NCBI RefSeq assembly: GCF_015529805.1
Contig: NZ_CP064654.1
Span: 930,001-994,000, forward strand
Length of the DNA: 64,000 nt
Direction: 5' to 3'
Source: Qipengyuania soli
GTDB lineage: Bacteria; Pseudomonadota; Alphaproteobacteria; Sphingomonadales; Sphingomonadaceae
Within the stretch, counting starts at the first letter, position 1, and the number at the start of each line of letters is the position of its first letter. Below are positions 43,987 through 54,597 of the stretch, piece by piece. The position numbers and the translations under genes are program-made. Under the pieces are notes generated by a model. It searched no databases. It saw only the letters and a program-made list of their open reading frames with translations, and was not told the DNA's origin.

Positions 43987-44189
43987 TTCTGGCAAGTGAA
44001 ACTGCGGGTACGCAGGCGCAATGCCTTCAGCCGAAACCTTTGCCAGATCCAACACTCTGTCACAGGCCGTTCGTAGGCGTGCAATGCAGAGTAGGAAAAG
44101 CGCCAGACATGCTTTCCGGCGCAGTAACAATTTGGGAACCTCGACGAGCTATTCTTGCCGGACAGTTCAGCGATCGGGGGGCAATTCCG

Positions 44190-44396
44190 ATGGTTTTTGG
44201 CAGGAAAGGTCTGGAGACCGCATCGCGGTCGTCTCACTTGCAGCAGGCGCGTCCATTCATGGCGGGCCAGGTAGCCGAAAGCTACGCCTATGCCGAAGAT
44301 GACGACGATCCGGCATTCGTCCCGCGCGTGGGCCCACGTCATGGGAAGGTGTGGATGGCTGCGGGTCTGTTTGCCTTCTTCGCCATCAAGCGCTGA
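44190..44396 (+). CDS. Possible small protein, acidic with hydrophobic C-terminus
   Basis: 68 codons from ATG at 44190, with GGGGG upstream. Codon third positions are GC-rich as in the neighbours. The translation has an acidic patch YAYAEDDDDPAF and a C-terminal hydrophobic stretch VWMAAGLFAFFAIKR. Not recognised. It could be a chance reading frame. Confidence 0.45.
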   Translation: MVFGRKGLETASRSSHLQQARPFMAGQVAESYAYAEDDDDPAFVPRVGPRHGKVWMAAGLFAFFAIKR

Positions 44397-44431
44397 AACT
44401 GCACTTCTCGTTCTGACCTGACCGCGACGGA

Positions 44432-45280
44432 TCAGCTTTCGGCCCTGCGGCCTCCCATGCTCGCAAACAGGCCGACGACCTCGTCCCTGCAATCTTCGCA
44501 CTTGCGGGTGTCGACCGATACGAAAACCTTGCCGCGGCGAATTTCCTGTTCGTAGAAGCCGACCTCGACCCCGTCGACGTCGTGATCGCTCAACATCTTG
44601 GCAATTGCGCTGCCGGTCGCGCCGATGACGCCGCTGACACCTGCAACCGAGCCGAAAGCTGATGCGGTCAGCGCGCCCGCTACGGCCACCGGACCAACGC
44701 CCGGCACGAACAGCACCGCCATGCCGAACAAGGCACCGGCAATACCGCCGCCCACGACGCCCGTGGTGATTTCGCCAACCGAGTGACCCTTGGGCGGCTC
44801 GTAGGGCTGGTCGAGATAGTTGCTAGCCCGCCAGACGAGAGAAATTGCCTCGTCAGGAACACCAACTGACTTGATCGCCAGCACGGCGGCGTTCGCCGCT
44901 TCAAGCTGGTCGAACACGGAGGTCAGGATGAAATCCTTGCTTTCATTCAATTTCTTGCGGGCGATATCGAAGGCGCGAGCGAAGCTGTCGCGTTCGCGTT
45001 CTGATCGGAATTCGGCGCGAAGGCCGGCTGAATCATGGAGTTTCTGGACGCTAGGCGTGTGAGTTTCGCGGAACATCGTGCGCAAGAGCATGTCGATGGT
45101 CGAGGGACGCAGACGCTGGTCGGTGCCGCGATTGATCCACTCCATTGTCCGAGGACGCGGGTGTGCAGTGTCGAGATAATATAGCGCGGAGAGATCGGCA
45201 GCCTTGACCACGTACGCTGGCAATTTCTCGGGCGGGGAGACCATGGCGAAGGAAATAAGCGCCATGGAGAGAAAGTCCAT
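44432..45280 (-). CDS. Uncharacterised protein with Gly/Ala-rich membrane segment
   Basis: 282 residues. N-terminal 150 residues are soluble and mostly helical; the middle (about 165-230) is a Gly/Ala-rich hydrophobic stretch with glycine-zipper spacing (GVVGGGIAGALFGMAVLF, TASAFGSVAGVSGVIGATGS), and the tail has a CEDC motif (RKCEDCRDE). No signal peptide. Could insert in membranes, but function is unknown. The start is uncertain: ATG codons occur at residues 1, 6 and 13, without a ribosome site, inside a perfect inverted repeat. Confidence 0.7.
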   Translation of the reverse strand: MDFLSMALISFAMVSPPEKLPAYVVKAADLSALYYLDTAHPRPRTMEWINRGTDQRLRPSTIDMLLRTMFRETHTPSVQKLHDSAGLRAEFRSERERDSFARAFDIARKKLNESKDFILTSVFDQLEAANAAVLAIKSVGVPDEAISLVWRASNYLDQPYEPPKGHSVGEITTGVVGGGIAGALFGMAVLFVPGVGPVAVAGALTASAFGSVAGVSGVIGATGSAIAKMLSDHDVDGVEVGFYEQEIRRGKVFVSVDTRKCEDCRDEVVGLFASMGGRRAES

Positions 45281-45286
45281 GGCGCA
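45260..45286. repeat. Perfect inverted repeat over the start of 45280 gene
   Basis: GCGCCATGGA and TCCATGGCGC, 10-bp perfect arms around a 7-bp spacer. Both arms hold an in-frame ATG of the minus-strand gene, so in mRNA the hairpin would bury the start codons; as DNA it could be an operator. Confidence 0.6.
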
Positions 45287-45327
45287 AGGGCATTATGTCG
45301 GAAACGTTCAATTTATAGTATTCGTTC

Positions 45328-47010
45328 TTAGCCTTGGCGTGCCACAGCATTGGCAGCGCTGAGTACGGCGCGGACGCTGGCTGTCGCGACGTCTTCATCG
45401 ATGCCGCAGCCCCAGACGGTCCGACCGTCACCTGTCCGACATTCGAGATAGGCGGCCGCATTGGCGTCGGTACCGGCACCAAGCGCGTGCTCGGTGTAGT
45501 CGACCACCTCGAGATCGACGCCGAAGCTGTCCGCCAGTGTGCTCATCACGCTGGATATGAGGCCGTTGCCGCGACCCGAAACGCTTTGTGCCTTCCCGTC
45601 GACCTCGATGGTGCCGGCAAACAGGCGGGTTCCGTCCGATGCACGGCTTTCTTCGTAATCGACCAGGCGGAACTGGCGCGGTTCCATCTTGACGTAATAG
45701 GCATGGCGGAAGGCGTCCCAGATATCAGCGGCAGTCAGCTCCCGGCCAAGCGCGTCGGCCATGCGCTGCACGTGCGGGCTGAAGTCGGCCTGCATCTTCT
45801 TGGGCAGCTTAAGGCCCTTGTCCTGCTCCAGGACCCAGGCGAAGCCACCCTTGCCGGACTGCGAGTTGACGCGGATCACCGCCTCGTAGCTGCGGCCAAG
45901 ATCGGCGGGGTCGATCGGCAGGTAGGGTACGCGCCATGCTGGCGAATTCTGGCTCGCGTGTGCCGCGAAACCCTTCTTGATCGCGTCCTGATGGCTACCC
46001 GAGAAGGCCGTGTAGACTAGTTCGCCGCCATAGGGATGGCGCTGGTGGACGGGGAGCTGGTTGCAGTACTCGACAGTCTCGATCACCCGGTCGATGTCAG
46101 AAAAATCGAGCTTGGGGTCGACGCCCTGCGTGTACATGTTGAGCGCCATTGTCACGAGGCAGCAGTTGCCGGTGCGCTCGCCATTGCCGAACAAGCAGCC
46201 TTCGACGCGGTCGGCACCGGCCATCAGCGCCAGCTCCGCCGCCGCGACGCCCGTGCCGCGATCGTTGTGGGTGTGCAGGCTGATGATTGCACTCTCGCGG
46301 TTCGGGAGATTGCGGATGAAGTATTCGACCTGGTCGGCATAGATGTTCGGCGTCGCCGCCTCGACCGTTGCCGGCAGGTTGAGGATGATCGGATGATCGG
46401 GCGTGGGCTTGAGGACGCCCATCACCGCCTCGCAGACCTCCAGGCTGAAATCGAGTTCTGCAGTGGAGAAGGTCTCCGGCGAATACTCGAAGTGCCAGTT
46501 GGTGCCCGGTTGCTTGGCCGCTTCGTCGCGCATGACCTTGGCGCCGGTGACGGCGATTTCGCGGACCTGGTCCTTGGTCATCCCGAACACGACCTCGCGC
46601 CAGGCGGGGCTGACCGCGTTGTAGAGGTGGACGATGGCCGCCCGCGCACCGGTGAGGCTGGCAAAGCTGGTGCGGATCAGGTCCTCGCGGCTCTGGGTGA
46701 GCACTTGGACGATCACGTCGTCGGGAATGCGGCCCGATTTTACGAGACCCGAGATGAAATCGAACTCGGTAGCGCCCGCACTGGGGAAACCGACCTCGAT
46801 TTCCTTCACCCCGATTTCGACGAGTAGGTCGAAGAAACGGTTCTTCTTGTGCGCGTCCATCGGATCGACGATCGCCTGGTTGCCGTCGCGAAGGTCGGTC
46901 GACAGCCAGCGCGGCGGGGCGGTGATGGTTCGGCCCGGCCACTGCCGGTCGGTCAGCGGGACCTGCGGGAAGGGCGAATATTTGGCGCTCGGATCGCGGA
47001 GCATGGACAT
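45328..47010 (-). CDS. leuA: 2-isopropylmalate synthase
   Basis: 560 residues, the longer LeuA form (fungal/actinobacterial-like) starting with YSPFPQVPLTDRQWPG. Catalytic barrel: STDLRDGNQAIVDPM (metal site), VEIGVKEIEVGFPSA, HTHNDRGTGVAAAELALMAGADRVEGCLFGNGERTGN (quoted in part: SLHTHNDRGTGVAAAE, GCLFGNGERTGN). C-terminal LeuA dimer/regulatory domain (VSGRGNGLISS to DEDVATASVRAVLSA) binds leucine for feedback inhibition. First step of leucine synthesis. A leader peptide and hairpins upstream suggest attenuation. Confidence 0.95.
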   Translation of the reverse strand: MSMLRDPSAKYSPFPQVPLTDRQWPGRTITAPPRWLSTDLRDGNQAIVDPMDAHKKNRFFDLLVEIGVKEIEVGFPSAGATEFDFISGLVKSGRIPDDVIVQVLTQSREDLIRTSFASLTGARAAIVHLYNAVSPAWREVVFGMTKDQVREIAVTGAKVMRDEAAKQPGTNWHFEYSPETFSTAELDFSLEVCEAVMGVLKPTPDHPIILNLPATVEAATPNIYADQVEYFIRNLPNRESAIISLHTHNDRGTGVAAAELALMAGADRVEGCLFGNGERTGNCCLVTMALNMYTQGVDPKLDFSDIDRVIETVEYCNQLPVHQRHPYGGELVYTAFSGSHQDAIKKGFAAHASQNSPAWRVPYLPIDPADLGRSYEAVIRVNSQSGKGGFAWVLEQDKGLKLPKKMQADFSPHVQRMADALGRELTAADIWDAFRHAYYVKMEPRQFRLVDYEESRASDGTRLFAGTIEVDGKAQSVSGRGNGLISSVMSTLADSFGVDLEVVDYTEHALGAGTDANAAAYLECRTGDGRTVWGCGIDEDVATASVRAVLSAANAVARQG

Positions 47011-47054
47011 CGGAAAATCTCGGTTCTTGCGGAAGCTTCGGGGTGGAGGTTGTT

Positions 47055-47107
47055 CCCTTGGGCGCTCAGCGCGCCCGCTCCGGCACGCCAGCTATCACGC
47101 CCAAGGG
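47055..47107 (-). promoter_or_regulatory. leuA attenuator: alternative hairpins
   Basis: In the leader mRNA the segment CGCCCTTGGGCG at the end of the leader peptide (47098-47109) can pair with CGCCCAAGGG (47055-47064, 10 bp perfect), while the latter region also forms GGGCGC-GCTGA-GCGCCC with its neighbour. The pairings exclude each other, as in translation-controlled attenuation. The T-run after the hairpin is absent, so it may act on translation or by Rho. Confidence 0.6.
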
Positions 47108-47145
47108 CGTGTAAGTCGCAGAATAAGGCCGAGTGCGTTGTGCAT
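47095..47145 (-). CDS. leuL: leu leader peptide
   Basis: 16 residues, MHNALGLILRLTRPWA, with four leucine codons in positions 5-11. It lies 84 bases before leuA and ends within the first hairpin segment. Ribosome stalling when leucyl-tRNA is scarce would free the downstream region. No strong ribosome site is seen. The combination with the hairpins makes the call likely. Confidence 0.65.
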   Translation of the reverse strand: MHNALGLILRLTRPWA

Positions 47146-47235
47146 GTGAGTTGCTATGCGAAAGCAGGGAAGGGTTGTAAAGCAAAACAGGCTTGGGCAT
47201 CCCGAGAAATTATCTTGCATCGCACAGGGGGAAGA

Positions 47236-47658
47236 ATGTCCGAACCGCATCCGCTCAGCACCACTCTCGGTCTCGTCCGGGTGGTGTCGCTCGATCCAGA
47301 GGGCAAGGCGAGCCTGGAATACGAAGCCAAGCCCGAGCAATGCCATTCGGGCGGCGTGGTGCAGGGCGGCTTCATCACGGGATGGATCGATGCGGCAATG
47401 GCGCACGCTGCTATCGCGAAGAACGGGCCCGGCATCGTCCCCATGACACTCGAACTCAAGGTCAGCTTCTTTGCCCCGACACGGCCCGGCATAGTGATTG
47501 CCGAAGCCTGGGTGGAACGGCACGGCAAGCACACGAGCTTCTATGAAGGCCATCTCAAGGACACGCAGGGCAGGGTCCTGGCGAAGGCAACGAGCACGAT
47601 CCTGCTGGCCGACGTCAGCCGGGTCATGGAAGCCTCGAAAAAGGCGACGGGAGGATAA
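47236..47658 (+). CDS. PaaI-type hotdog thioesterase
   Basis: 140 residues from ATG at 47236 with GGGGAAG. The hotdog-fold core QCHSGGVVQGGFITGWIDAAM (quoted in part: HSGGVVQGGFITGWID; about 42-57) gives the catalytic HxGGxxxGG helix, followed by VPMTLELKVSFFAPTRPG. The family hydrolyses acyl-CoA or phenylacetyl-CoA thioesters. Two bases separate its stop from the epoxide hydrolase ATG, so they are one operon. Confidence 0.88.
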   Translation: MSEPHPLSTTLGLVRVVSLDPEGKASLEYEAKPEQCHSGGVVQGGFITGWIDAAMAHAAIAKNGPGIVPMTLELKVSFFAPTRPGIVIAEAWVERHGKHTSFYEGHLKDTQGRVLAKATSTILLADVSRVMEASKKATGG

Positions 47659-47660
47659 CA

Positions 47661-48788
47661 ATGGGTGAGATCAGGCCGTTCGAACTCAATGTTGCGGAGG
47701 ATGAACTCGTTCGTCTCGCGGACCGGCTCGATCAGACACGCTGGCCCGAGGCCGAGACGGTGGACGACTGGTCGCAAGGGACGCCGCTGGCTGCCCTGCG
47801 CGAACTCGTCGCCTATTGGCGGATCGAATACGACTGGCGGCGCTGCGAGGCACGGCTCAATTCCATCGGTCAGTTCATCACCGAGATCGACGGGCTCGAC
47901 ATCCATTTCCTCCATCGCAAATCGTCGCGGTCCGACGCGCTGCCGCTGGTCATCACGCATGGCTGGCCGGGGTCGGTGGTCGAGTTCCTCGGCATCATCG
48001 ACGAACTGGCCGAGCCATCGAATCCCGACGACATGGCTTTCCACGTCGTCGCGCCATCGCTGCCCGGGTACGGGTTTTCGGGCAAGCCATCGGGCACCGG
48101 TTGGGGCGTCGAGAAGATCGCCCGTGCATGGGCCGAACTGATGCAGCGGCTCGGCTATGGCCATTGGGTCGCGCAGGGCGGCGACTGGGGCGCGGCGGTG
48201 ACTACCGCAATCGGCCAGCTCGCGCCGGAAGGGTGCAAGGGCATCCACCTCAACATGCCGCTGGGCCGCCCGGGCCCCGACGACATGCAGAGCCAGGACC
48301 CCAAAGTCCTGCGCGCCTTCCAGCGTCTCGGCTTCTACCAGGAGTGGGACTCGGGATATTCCAAGGAACAGAGCACGCGGCCGCAGACGATCGGCTATTC
48401 GCTGGTCGATTCTCCCGTCGGGCTCGCCGGGTGGATTCTCGAGAAGGTCTATTACTGGACCGACAATGGCGGATCGCCGTGGGACGCCTTGTCGATGGAC
48501 CAGGTGCTCGACGATATCATGCTCTACTGGCTCCCCGCGACAGGGGCGTCGGCGGCGCGGTTATACTGGGAGAGCTTTGCCAAGTTCGGGGCCGGCACTG
48601 TCGCCATACCTGCCGGTGCAACGGCTTTCCCGAAGGAAATCCTTCCTGCTCCGCGCGAATGGGCAGAGCGGACGCTCACGCACCTCGTCTACTGGAACGA
48701 AGTGGAGAAGGGCGGTCATTTCGCTGCGTGGGAGCAGCCTGAGACCTTTGTCGCCGAACTGCGCGCCTGTTTCGGGATGATGGCCTAG
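47661..48788 (+). CDS. Epoxide hydrolase (EHN-type alpha/beta hydrolase)
   Basis: 375 residues. N-terminal EHN domain (about 1-110; RPFELNVAEDELVRLADRL, ELVAYWRIEYDWRRCEARLN) as in microsomal-type epoxide hydrolases, then the hydrolase fold with oxyanion HGWPGSVVEFLG, nucleophile Asp in QGGDWGAAV, and the His in ...KGGHFAAWEQPE near the end. It opens epoxides to diols. GGAGGATAAC precedes the ATG. Stop codons overlap with the convergent oxidase gene. Confidence 0.92.
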   Translation: MGEIRPFELNVAEDELVRLADRLDQTRWPEAETVDDWSQGTPLAALRELVAYWRIEYDWRRCEARLNSIGQFITEIDGLDIHFLHRKSSRSDALPLVITHGWPGSVVEFLGIIDELAEPSNPDDMAFHVVAPSLPGYGFSGKPSGTGWGVEKIARAWAELMQRLGYGHWVAQGGDWGAAVTTAIGQLAPEGCKGIHLNMPLGRPGPDDMQSQDPKVLRAFQRLGFYQEWDSGYSKEQSTRPQTIGYSLVDSPVGLAGWILEKVYYWTDNGGSPWDALSMDQVLDDIMLYWLPATGASAARLYWESFAKFGAGTVAIPAGATAFPKEILPAPREWAERTLTHLVYWNEVEKGGHFAAWEQPETFVAELRACFGMMA

Positions 48789-49933
48789 CGCCGGCGCAGC
48801 CGGTCTGGATTCAACTGGCTGACCGACGTGACGCCCATCAGCCGCATTCCGCGCTCGATCTCTTCCTTGAGGATGCCGACAGCGCGCTCGACACCGGGCT
48901 GGCCGGCTGCTGCAAGGGCGTAGAGATACAGTCGTCCACCTGATGCAGCGGTGGCCCCGGCTGCGAGGCTCTTGAGCACATGGGTCCCGCGCCGGACGCC
49001 GCCATCGAGGATGATCTCGATCTCCCCGCCCACCGCATCGACGATTTCGCGCAGCTGGTCGAAGGGCGCGCGGCTGCCATCGAGCTGCCGACCGCCGTGG
49101 TTCGAGATCATGATCGCGTCGGCCCCGATCTCGACCGCCCGACGCGCGTCGGCGGCGCTCATCACGCCCTTCAATGCGAACTTGCCGCCCCAGTCCTGCC
49201 GAATCCGCGCGGCAGTGTCCCAATCCATGTTCGTGTCGAGCATGGTGTTGAAATAGTCCTGGATGCTGACCGCCTTGCCCGTGCCTTCCTGCACGTGCCC
49301 GTCGAGATTGGGCAGGCGGAACTTCGGCCCGAAGACATAGTCGAGCGTCCAGCGCGGGCGCGTGGCGTAGCTCCACAGGGCCGAAGGCGTGAAGCGTGGA
49401 GGGGTGGTGAAGCCGGAACGAAGGCACCGCTCGCGCTTGCCCGAGACGATGGTGTCGACAGTCAGGGCAATGGCGTCGAACTTCGCTGCCTGGCAGCGCT
49501 CGATCATGCTGGCGTTGAGGCCCTTGTCCTTGTGAACATAGAGCTGGAACAGCTTCGGTCCGTCGGTCAGCGCGGCGATCTCCTCGATCGAATGCGTCGC
49601 GAGGCTGGAAATTCCGAACCACACGCCGAATTTCTCGGCAGCCTTGGCGACGGCACGCTCGCCGTCGCGGTGAAAGGCGCGCTGAAGTGCCGTGGGGCTG
49701 AGCATCAGCGGCAGCGCGCTCTTGCGACCCATGATCATGCAGGAAGTGTCGATTTCCGCGACGCCCGCAAGCACATCCGGGACGAGGTCGACATCGTCAA
49801 AGGCACTGGTGTTGCGCGCCTTGGTGATCTCGTCGTCGGCTGCACCGTCGATGTAGTCGAACACCGGCCAAGGCAGCCGCTGCCGGGCCAGCTTCCGGAA
49901 GTCGTCGATGTTGTGGCAGTCGGTGAGTTTCAT
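48785..49933 (-). CDS. FMN-dependent alpha-hydroxy acid dehydrogenase (L-lactate dehydrogenase type)
   Basis: 382 residues. Complete glycolate oxidase/LldD fold: PWPVFDYIDGAADDE near the N-terminus, FDAIALTVDTIVSGKRERC, catalytic His and Arg in ISNHGGRQLDGSR, and IILDGGVRRGTHVLKSLAAGATAASGG (quoted in part: ILDGGVRRGTHVLKSLA). It oxidises L-lactate or a similar 2-hydroxy acid with FMN. Its start overlaps the end of the DUF6151 gene (ATGA). Confidence 0.9.
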   Translation of the reverse strand: MKLTDCHNIDDFRKLARQRLPWPVFDYIDGAADDEITKARNTSAFDDVDLVPDVLAGVAEIDTSCMIMGRKSALPLMLSPTALQRAFHRDGERAVAKAAEKFGVWFGISSLATHSIEEIAALTDGPKLFQLYVHKDKGLNASMIERCQAAKFDAIALTVDTIVSGKRERCLRSGFTTPPRFTPSALWSYATRPRWTLDYVFGPKFRLPNLDGHVQEGTGKAVSIQDYFNTMLDTNMDWDTAARIRQDWGGKFALKGVMSAADARRAVEIGADAIMISNHGGRQLDGSRAPFDQLREIVDAVGGEIEIILDGGVRRGTHVLKSLAAGATAASGGRLYLYALAAAGQPGVERAVGILKEEIERGMRLMGVTSVSQLNPDRLRRR

Positions 49934-50517
49934 GCGCGCCCCAGTGCATGTTGTTCGGCTGCGCTCAGGTGACGCGGTTTTGCGATCGGCTCAAGCGTCG
50001 CGGCGTCGTAGAGTTCGCTCCGGCGACGGTCGCCGGTAACGATATCCTTGACCATCCGCCTGAAGAAACGGCGCATCAAACGACCCATCGAGAGAGGGCG
50101 AAGCAGGGAAGTGTCGCCGGTCGCTTCATCAAGGAAGAGATGGCCCAGCGGCGCTCCCAGAGCATTGCGTCCTGCCTGATCGCAGTTCGCCAGCAGCGTG
50201 GTGATATAGGGGATGCGGCCGTTCTTGTAGGCATTGAACATCGGCGTCCCGCAACACTTCGCGTACCAGCGCAAGGTCGGGCCGTCGGTCATGTGGAGCC
50301 CCGCGAGCATCTCCTTGCCGCGATTGAGATGCATGCGTGCACATCGCGACTGGTAGAGTGCGGTGCCGCCATTGGCGTCGAGGATGCGCGCTTCTTTTCC
50401 GAAGTGCCGGACCAGGTCACGGCAGTCCTTGCAATGGCAGATGACGTGATCGCCCTCGGCACTTGTTGCCTTGTCGATCGTGCCTGCAACGGCTCCGCAC
50501 TCGCAGGCGAAGTTCAC
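49930..50517 (-). CDS. DUF6151 (GFA-like zinc-binding) protein
   Basis: 195 residues. Cysteine pairs CECG, CHCKDC and the later KCCGTPM have the spacing of the glutathione-dependent formaldehyde-activating enzyme (GFA/CENP-V) fold, which binds zinc. DUF6151 proteins are common in sphingomonads and uncharacterised. ATGA overlaps with both neighbours show a tight operon with the DUF2200 gene upstream and the oxidase gene downstream. Confidence 0.8.
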   Translation of the reverse strand: MNFACECGAVAGTIDKATSAEGDHVICHCKDCRDLVRHFGKEARILDANGGTALYQSRCARMHLNRGKEMLAGLHMTDGPTLRWYAKCCGTPMFNAYKNGRIPYITTLLANCDQAGRNALGAPLGHLFLDEATGDTSLLRPLSMGRLMRRFFRRMVKDIVTGDRRRSELYDAATLEPIAKPRHLSAAEQHALGRA

Positions 50518-50864
50518 GGCTTGCGAAGGATCTTTTCCATCGGTCGCCCCTTGGCGAGTTCGTCGACCAGCTTGTCGAGATAGCGGATCTCGCGCATCAG
50601 CGGCTCTTCGACGGTTTCGACCTGGACGCCGCAGACCTTGCCGGTGATGAGCGTGCGATCGGGGTTCATCGGCGCTTCGCCGAAGAAGTGCGTGAAGTCG
50701 GTCTGCTGTTCGACATGCCCGTCGAGCTCGGACTGGGAATAGCCGGTCAGCCAGCGGATGACCTCGTCCACCTCCTCGCGCGTGCGGCCCTTTTTCTCCG
50801 CCTTGGCGATATAGGCACGGTGCACGCCCGCGAAGGGCATGGCGTAGATGCGATGTCCTGCCAT
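50514..50864 (-). CDS. DUF2200 family protein
   Basis: 116 residues matching the DUF2200 family over its full length: [24 protein letters not shown], the helical [20 protein letters not shown] and the closing [20 protein letters not shown]. The family is soluble, about 115 residues and of unknown function. Its end overlaps the DUF6151 start by four bases. It begins 13 bases after ilvC. Confidence 0.85.
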   Translation of the reverse strand: MAGHRIYAMPFAGVHRAYIAKAEKKGRTREEVDEVIRWLTGYSQSELDGHVEQQTDFTHFFGEAPMNPDRTLITGKVCGVQVETVEEPLMREIRYLDKLVDELAKGRPMEKILRKP

Positions 50865-50877
50865 GCCCTTCGGGCTA

Positions 50878-52437
<1,560 letters not shown>

Positions 52438-52441
<4 letters not shown>

Positions 52442-52737
52442 GCCATGGGCCCCTGCCACAGCGGCTCGAACATGCGGCCTTCGCCGTCGTATTCGCGCAG
52501 GAAGTCCTTGCCGCGGCGCACCGCCTCAAAATTGTCGGTCTGGCGGGCGAGGTCGAGGCCTTCGTCGAGCAGCAGCCAGCTACCGTCGGCCTGCTTCTGG
52601 GCGACCTCCATGCCGACGAAACGCTCGCCATTGTCCTCGAGCCAGTCGAGCAGCTGCTCGGCATCGCTACGGGTGAACCAGCAGCGGCGTTCAGCACGCG
52701 CGGCGAAATGTTCTGGAAAGTTTGCCATCATGCCCAT
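52438..52737 (-). CDS. Small protein encoded between ilvB and ilvN
   Basis: 99 residues, starting at ATG 52737 (a GTG one codon earlier overlaps the ilvB stop). Mixed helix/strand sequence with RCWFTRSDAEQLLDWLEDNGERF and two Trp-rich patches; no signal or membrane segment. It is sandwiched between the two subunits of acetolactate synthase with overlapping starts and stops on both sides, so it is made in step with them. Not recognised. Confidence 0.8.
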
Positions 52738-54488
52738 CACACAAGTGCCTTGGCTTCATCGTCCATCGTGCCTTCGACGTGATCGCCGTAAAGCAGCATG
52801 TCGGTGTGTGCCGCGCCGCTGGGGATCATCGGGAAGCAATTGGCTTCCTTGGCGACCATGCAGTCGACCATGACCGGCCCGTCATGCGCGAGCATTTCCT
52901 CGATCCCCGCGTCGAGCTGGCTTTCGTCCTCGATGCGGATGCCCTTCCAGCCATAGGCCTCGGCCAGTTTCACGAAGTCCGGCAGGCTGTCCGAATAGCT
53001 GTTCGAATAGCGGCTCTCATAGGTCAGTTCCTGCCACTGGCGGACCATGCCCATGTATTCGTTATTGAGGATGAAGACCTTCACCGGCAGGCGATACTGG
53101 CTCGCTGTGCCGAGTTCCTGGATGTTCATCTGGATGCTCGCCTCGCCAGCCACGTCGATGACCAGGCGGTCCGGGTTGCCCAGCTGCGCGCCGATGGCAG
53201 CAGGCAGGCCATAGCCCATGGTGCCGAGGCCACCGCTGGTCAGCCAGCGGTTGGGTCCGAAGAATCCGAAATACTGCGCCGCCCACATCTGGTGCTGGCC
53301 GACTTCGGTGGTGATGATGGGATCGAGGTGTTTGGTCAGCGCGAATAGCCGTTCGATGCTCTTCTGCGGCATGATGAGGTCACTGCCCTTGTCGGGATAG
53401 GCGAGGCAGTCGCGCGCCTTCCAGCCGAGGATGCGGGCCTTCCATTCGCCGAGGTCGCGCGTGTTGCCTCCGCCCCAAGCCTCGACCAGCTGTTCGAGCA
53501 CATGGCCGCAATCACCGACGATGCCGAGGTCGACAGGGACGATCTTGTTGATGCTCGCCCGGTCGATATCGATGTGGATTTTCTTGGCTTCGGGCGCAAA
53601 GGCATCGAGCCGGCCGGTCACGCGGTCATCGAAGCGCGCGCCGATGGCGACGATCAGGTCGGCCTTGTTCATCGCCATGTTGGCTTCGTAGGTGCCGTGC
53701 ATGCCGAGCATGCCGAGCCAGTCGGGATGATCCGCGGGAAAAGCGCCGAGCCCCATCAGCGTACTGGTGACGGGAGCGCCGGTCAGGTCCTGCAGCTTGC
53801 GCAGCATCTCCGAAGCGCGCGGACCGGCGTTGACGACGCCTCCTCCGGTGTAGAAGACCGGCCGCTGTGCCGATGCGATCATGGCAACCGCCTCGGCAAT
53901 CTCGTCCGCCGCGCCGACGACGCGGGGCTGGTAGCGATGCGAGGGCAGGGGGGCAGTGTCCTGCTCGTCCCAGCTGGCAAGCGCGATCTGCACGTCCTTG
54001 GGAATGTCGACGACCACCGGGCCGGGTCGACCGGTCGTGGCGATGCGGAAGGCTTCCTCGATCGTGGCCTGCAGCCGCTCGGGGTCCTTCACCAGATAGT
54101 TGTGCTTGGTGCAGTGGCGGGTGAGGCCGATGGTATCGGCTTCCTGAAACGCATCGGTGCCGATCAGCGCAGTCGGAACCTGCCCGGTGATCACCACCAT
54201 CGGGATCGAGTCCATGTAGGCATCGGCGATGCCGGTCACGGCATTGGTCGCACCCGGACCGCTGGTGACGAGAACCACGCCGGGCTTTCCGGTCGAGCGG
54301 GCATAACCTTCCGCCGCATGTGCTGCCCCTGCCTCGTGGCGGACGAGGATGTGGCGGATGTCCTTATCGGCGAAAAGCTCGTCGTAAATCGGCAGCACGG
54401 CGCCGCCGGGATAGCCGAAGACGAACTCCACCCCCTGCCGTTTGAGGCATTCAATCAGGATGGACGCGCCGCTGCGCTCGCTACTCAC
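52737..54488 (-). CDS. ilvB: Acetolactate synthase large (catalytic) subunit
   Basis: 583 residues; start GTG at 54488 with GGAGGG before it. ThDP enzyme with all three domains: catalytic Glu region [15 protein letters not shown] and [21 protein letters not shown], central FAD-binding part, and the C-terminal ThDP domain with [17 protein letters not shown] and [12 protein letters not shown]. It condenses pyruvate to acetolactate (or with 2-oxobutyrate). A strong hairpin lies between its start and miaA. Confidence 0.95.
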   Translation of the reverse strand: MSSERSGASILIECLKRQGVEFVFGYPGGAVLPIYDELFADKDIRHILVRHEAGAAHAAEGYARSTGKPGVVLVTSGPGATNAVTGIADAYMDSIPMVVITGQVPTALIGTDAFQEADTIGLTRHCTKHNYLVKDPERLQATIEEAFRIATTGRPGPVVVDIPKDVQIALASWDEQDTAPLPSHRYQPRVVGAADEIAEAVAMIASAQRPVFYTGGGVVNAGPRASEMLRKLQDLTGAPVTSTLMGLGAFPADHPDWLGMLGMHGTYEANMAMNKADLIVAIGARFDDRVTGRLDAFAPEAKKIHIDIDRASINKIVPVDLGIVGDCGHVLEQLVEAWGGGNTRDLGEWKARILGWKARDCLAYPDKGSDLIMPQKSIERLFALTKHLDPIITTEVGQHQMWAAQYFGFFGPNRWLTSGGLGTMGYGLPAAIGAQLGNPDRLVIDVAGEASIQMNIQELGTASQYRLPVKVFILNNEYMGMVRQWQELTYESRYSNSYSDSLPDFVKLAEAYGWKGIRIEDESQLDAGIEEMLAHDGPVMVDCMVAKEANCFPMIPSGAAHTDMLLYGDHVEGTMDDEAKALV

Positions 54489-54528
54489 AATACCCTCCGG
54501 ACCCGTTTACATGGCTTGAAGTTACAAA

Positions 54529-54563
54529 TCGGCCCGGCGCTGGGGTCTGGAGCGCCGGGCCGA
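54529..54563 (-). terminator. Strong hairpin before ilvB (attenuator or miaA terminator)
   Basis: Perfect 13-bp stem TCGGCCCGGCGCT / AGCGCCGGGCCGA with a 9-nt loop, followed on the minus strand by TTTG. It lies after the miaA stop and 40 bases before ilvB. It may simply end miaA transcription or act as an ilvB attenuator; a TTGACA at 54596-54601 could be a -35 upstream of it. Confidence 0.65.
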
Positions 54564-54597
54564 CTATCAGCGCTTTACCGCTGATGCGATTTCACTG

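Noticed and set aside
43901-44189. Coding gene in the 289-bp gap upstream of the amidohydrolase
   Set aside because: Frames across it lack ribosome sites and known motifs; only the duplicated element was supported.
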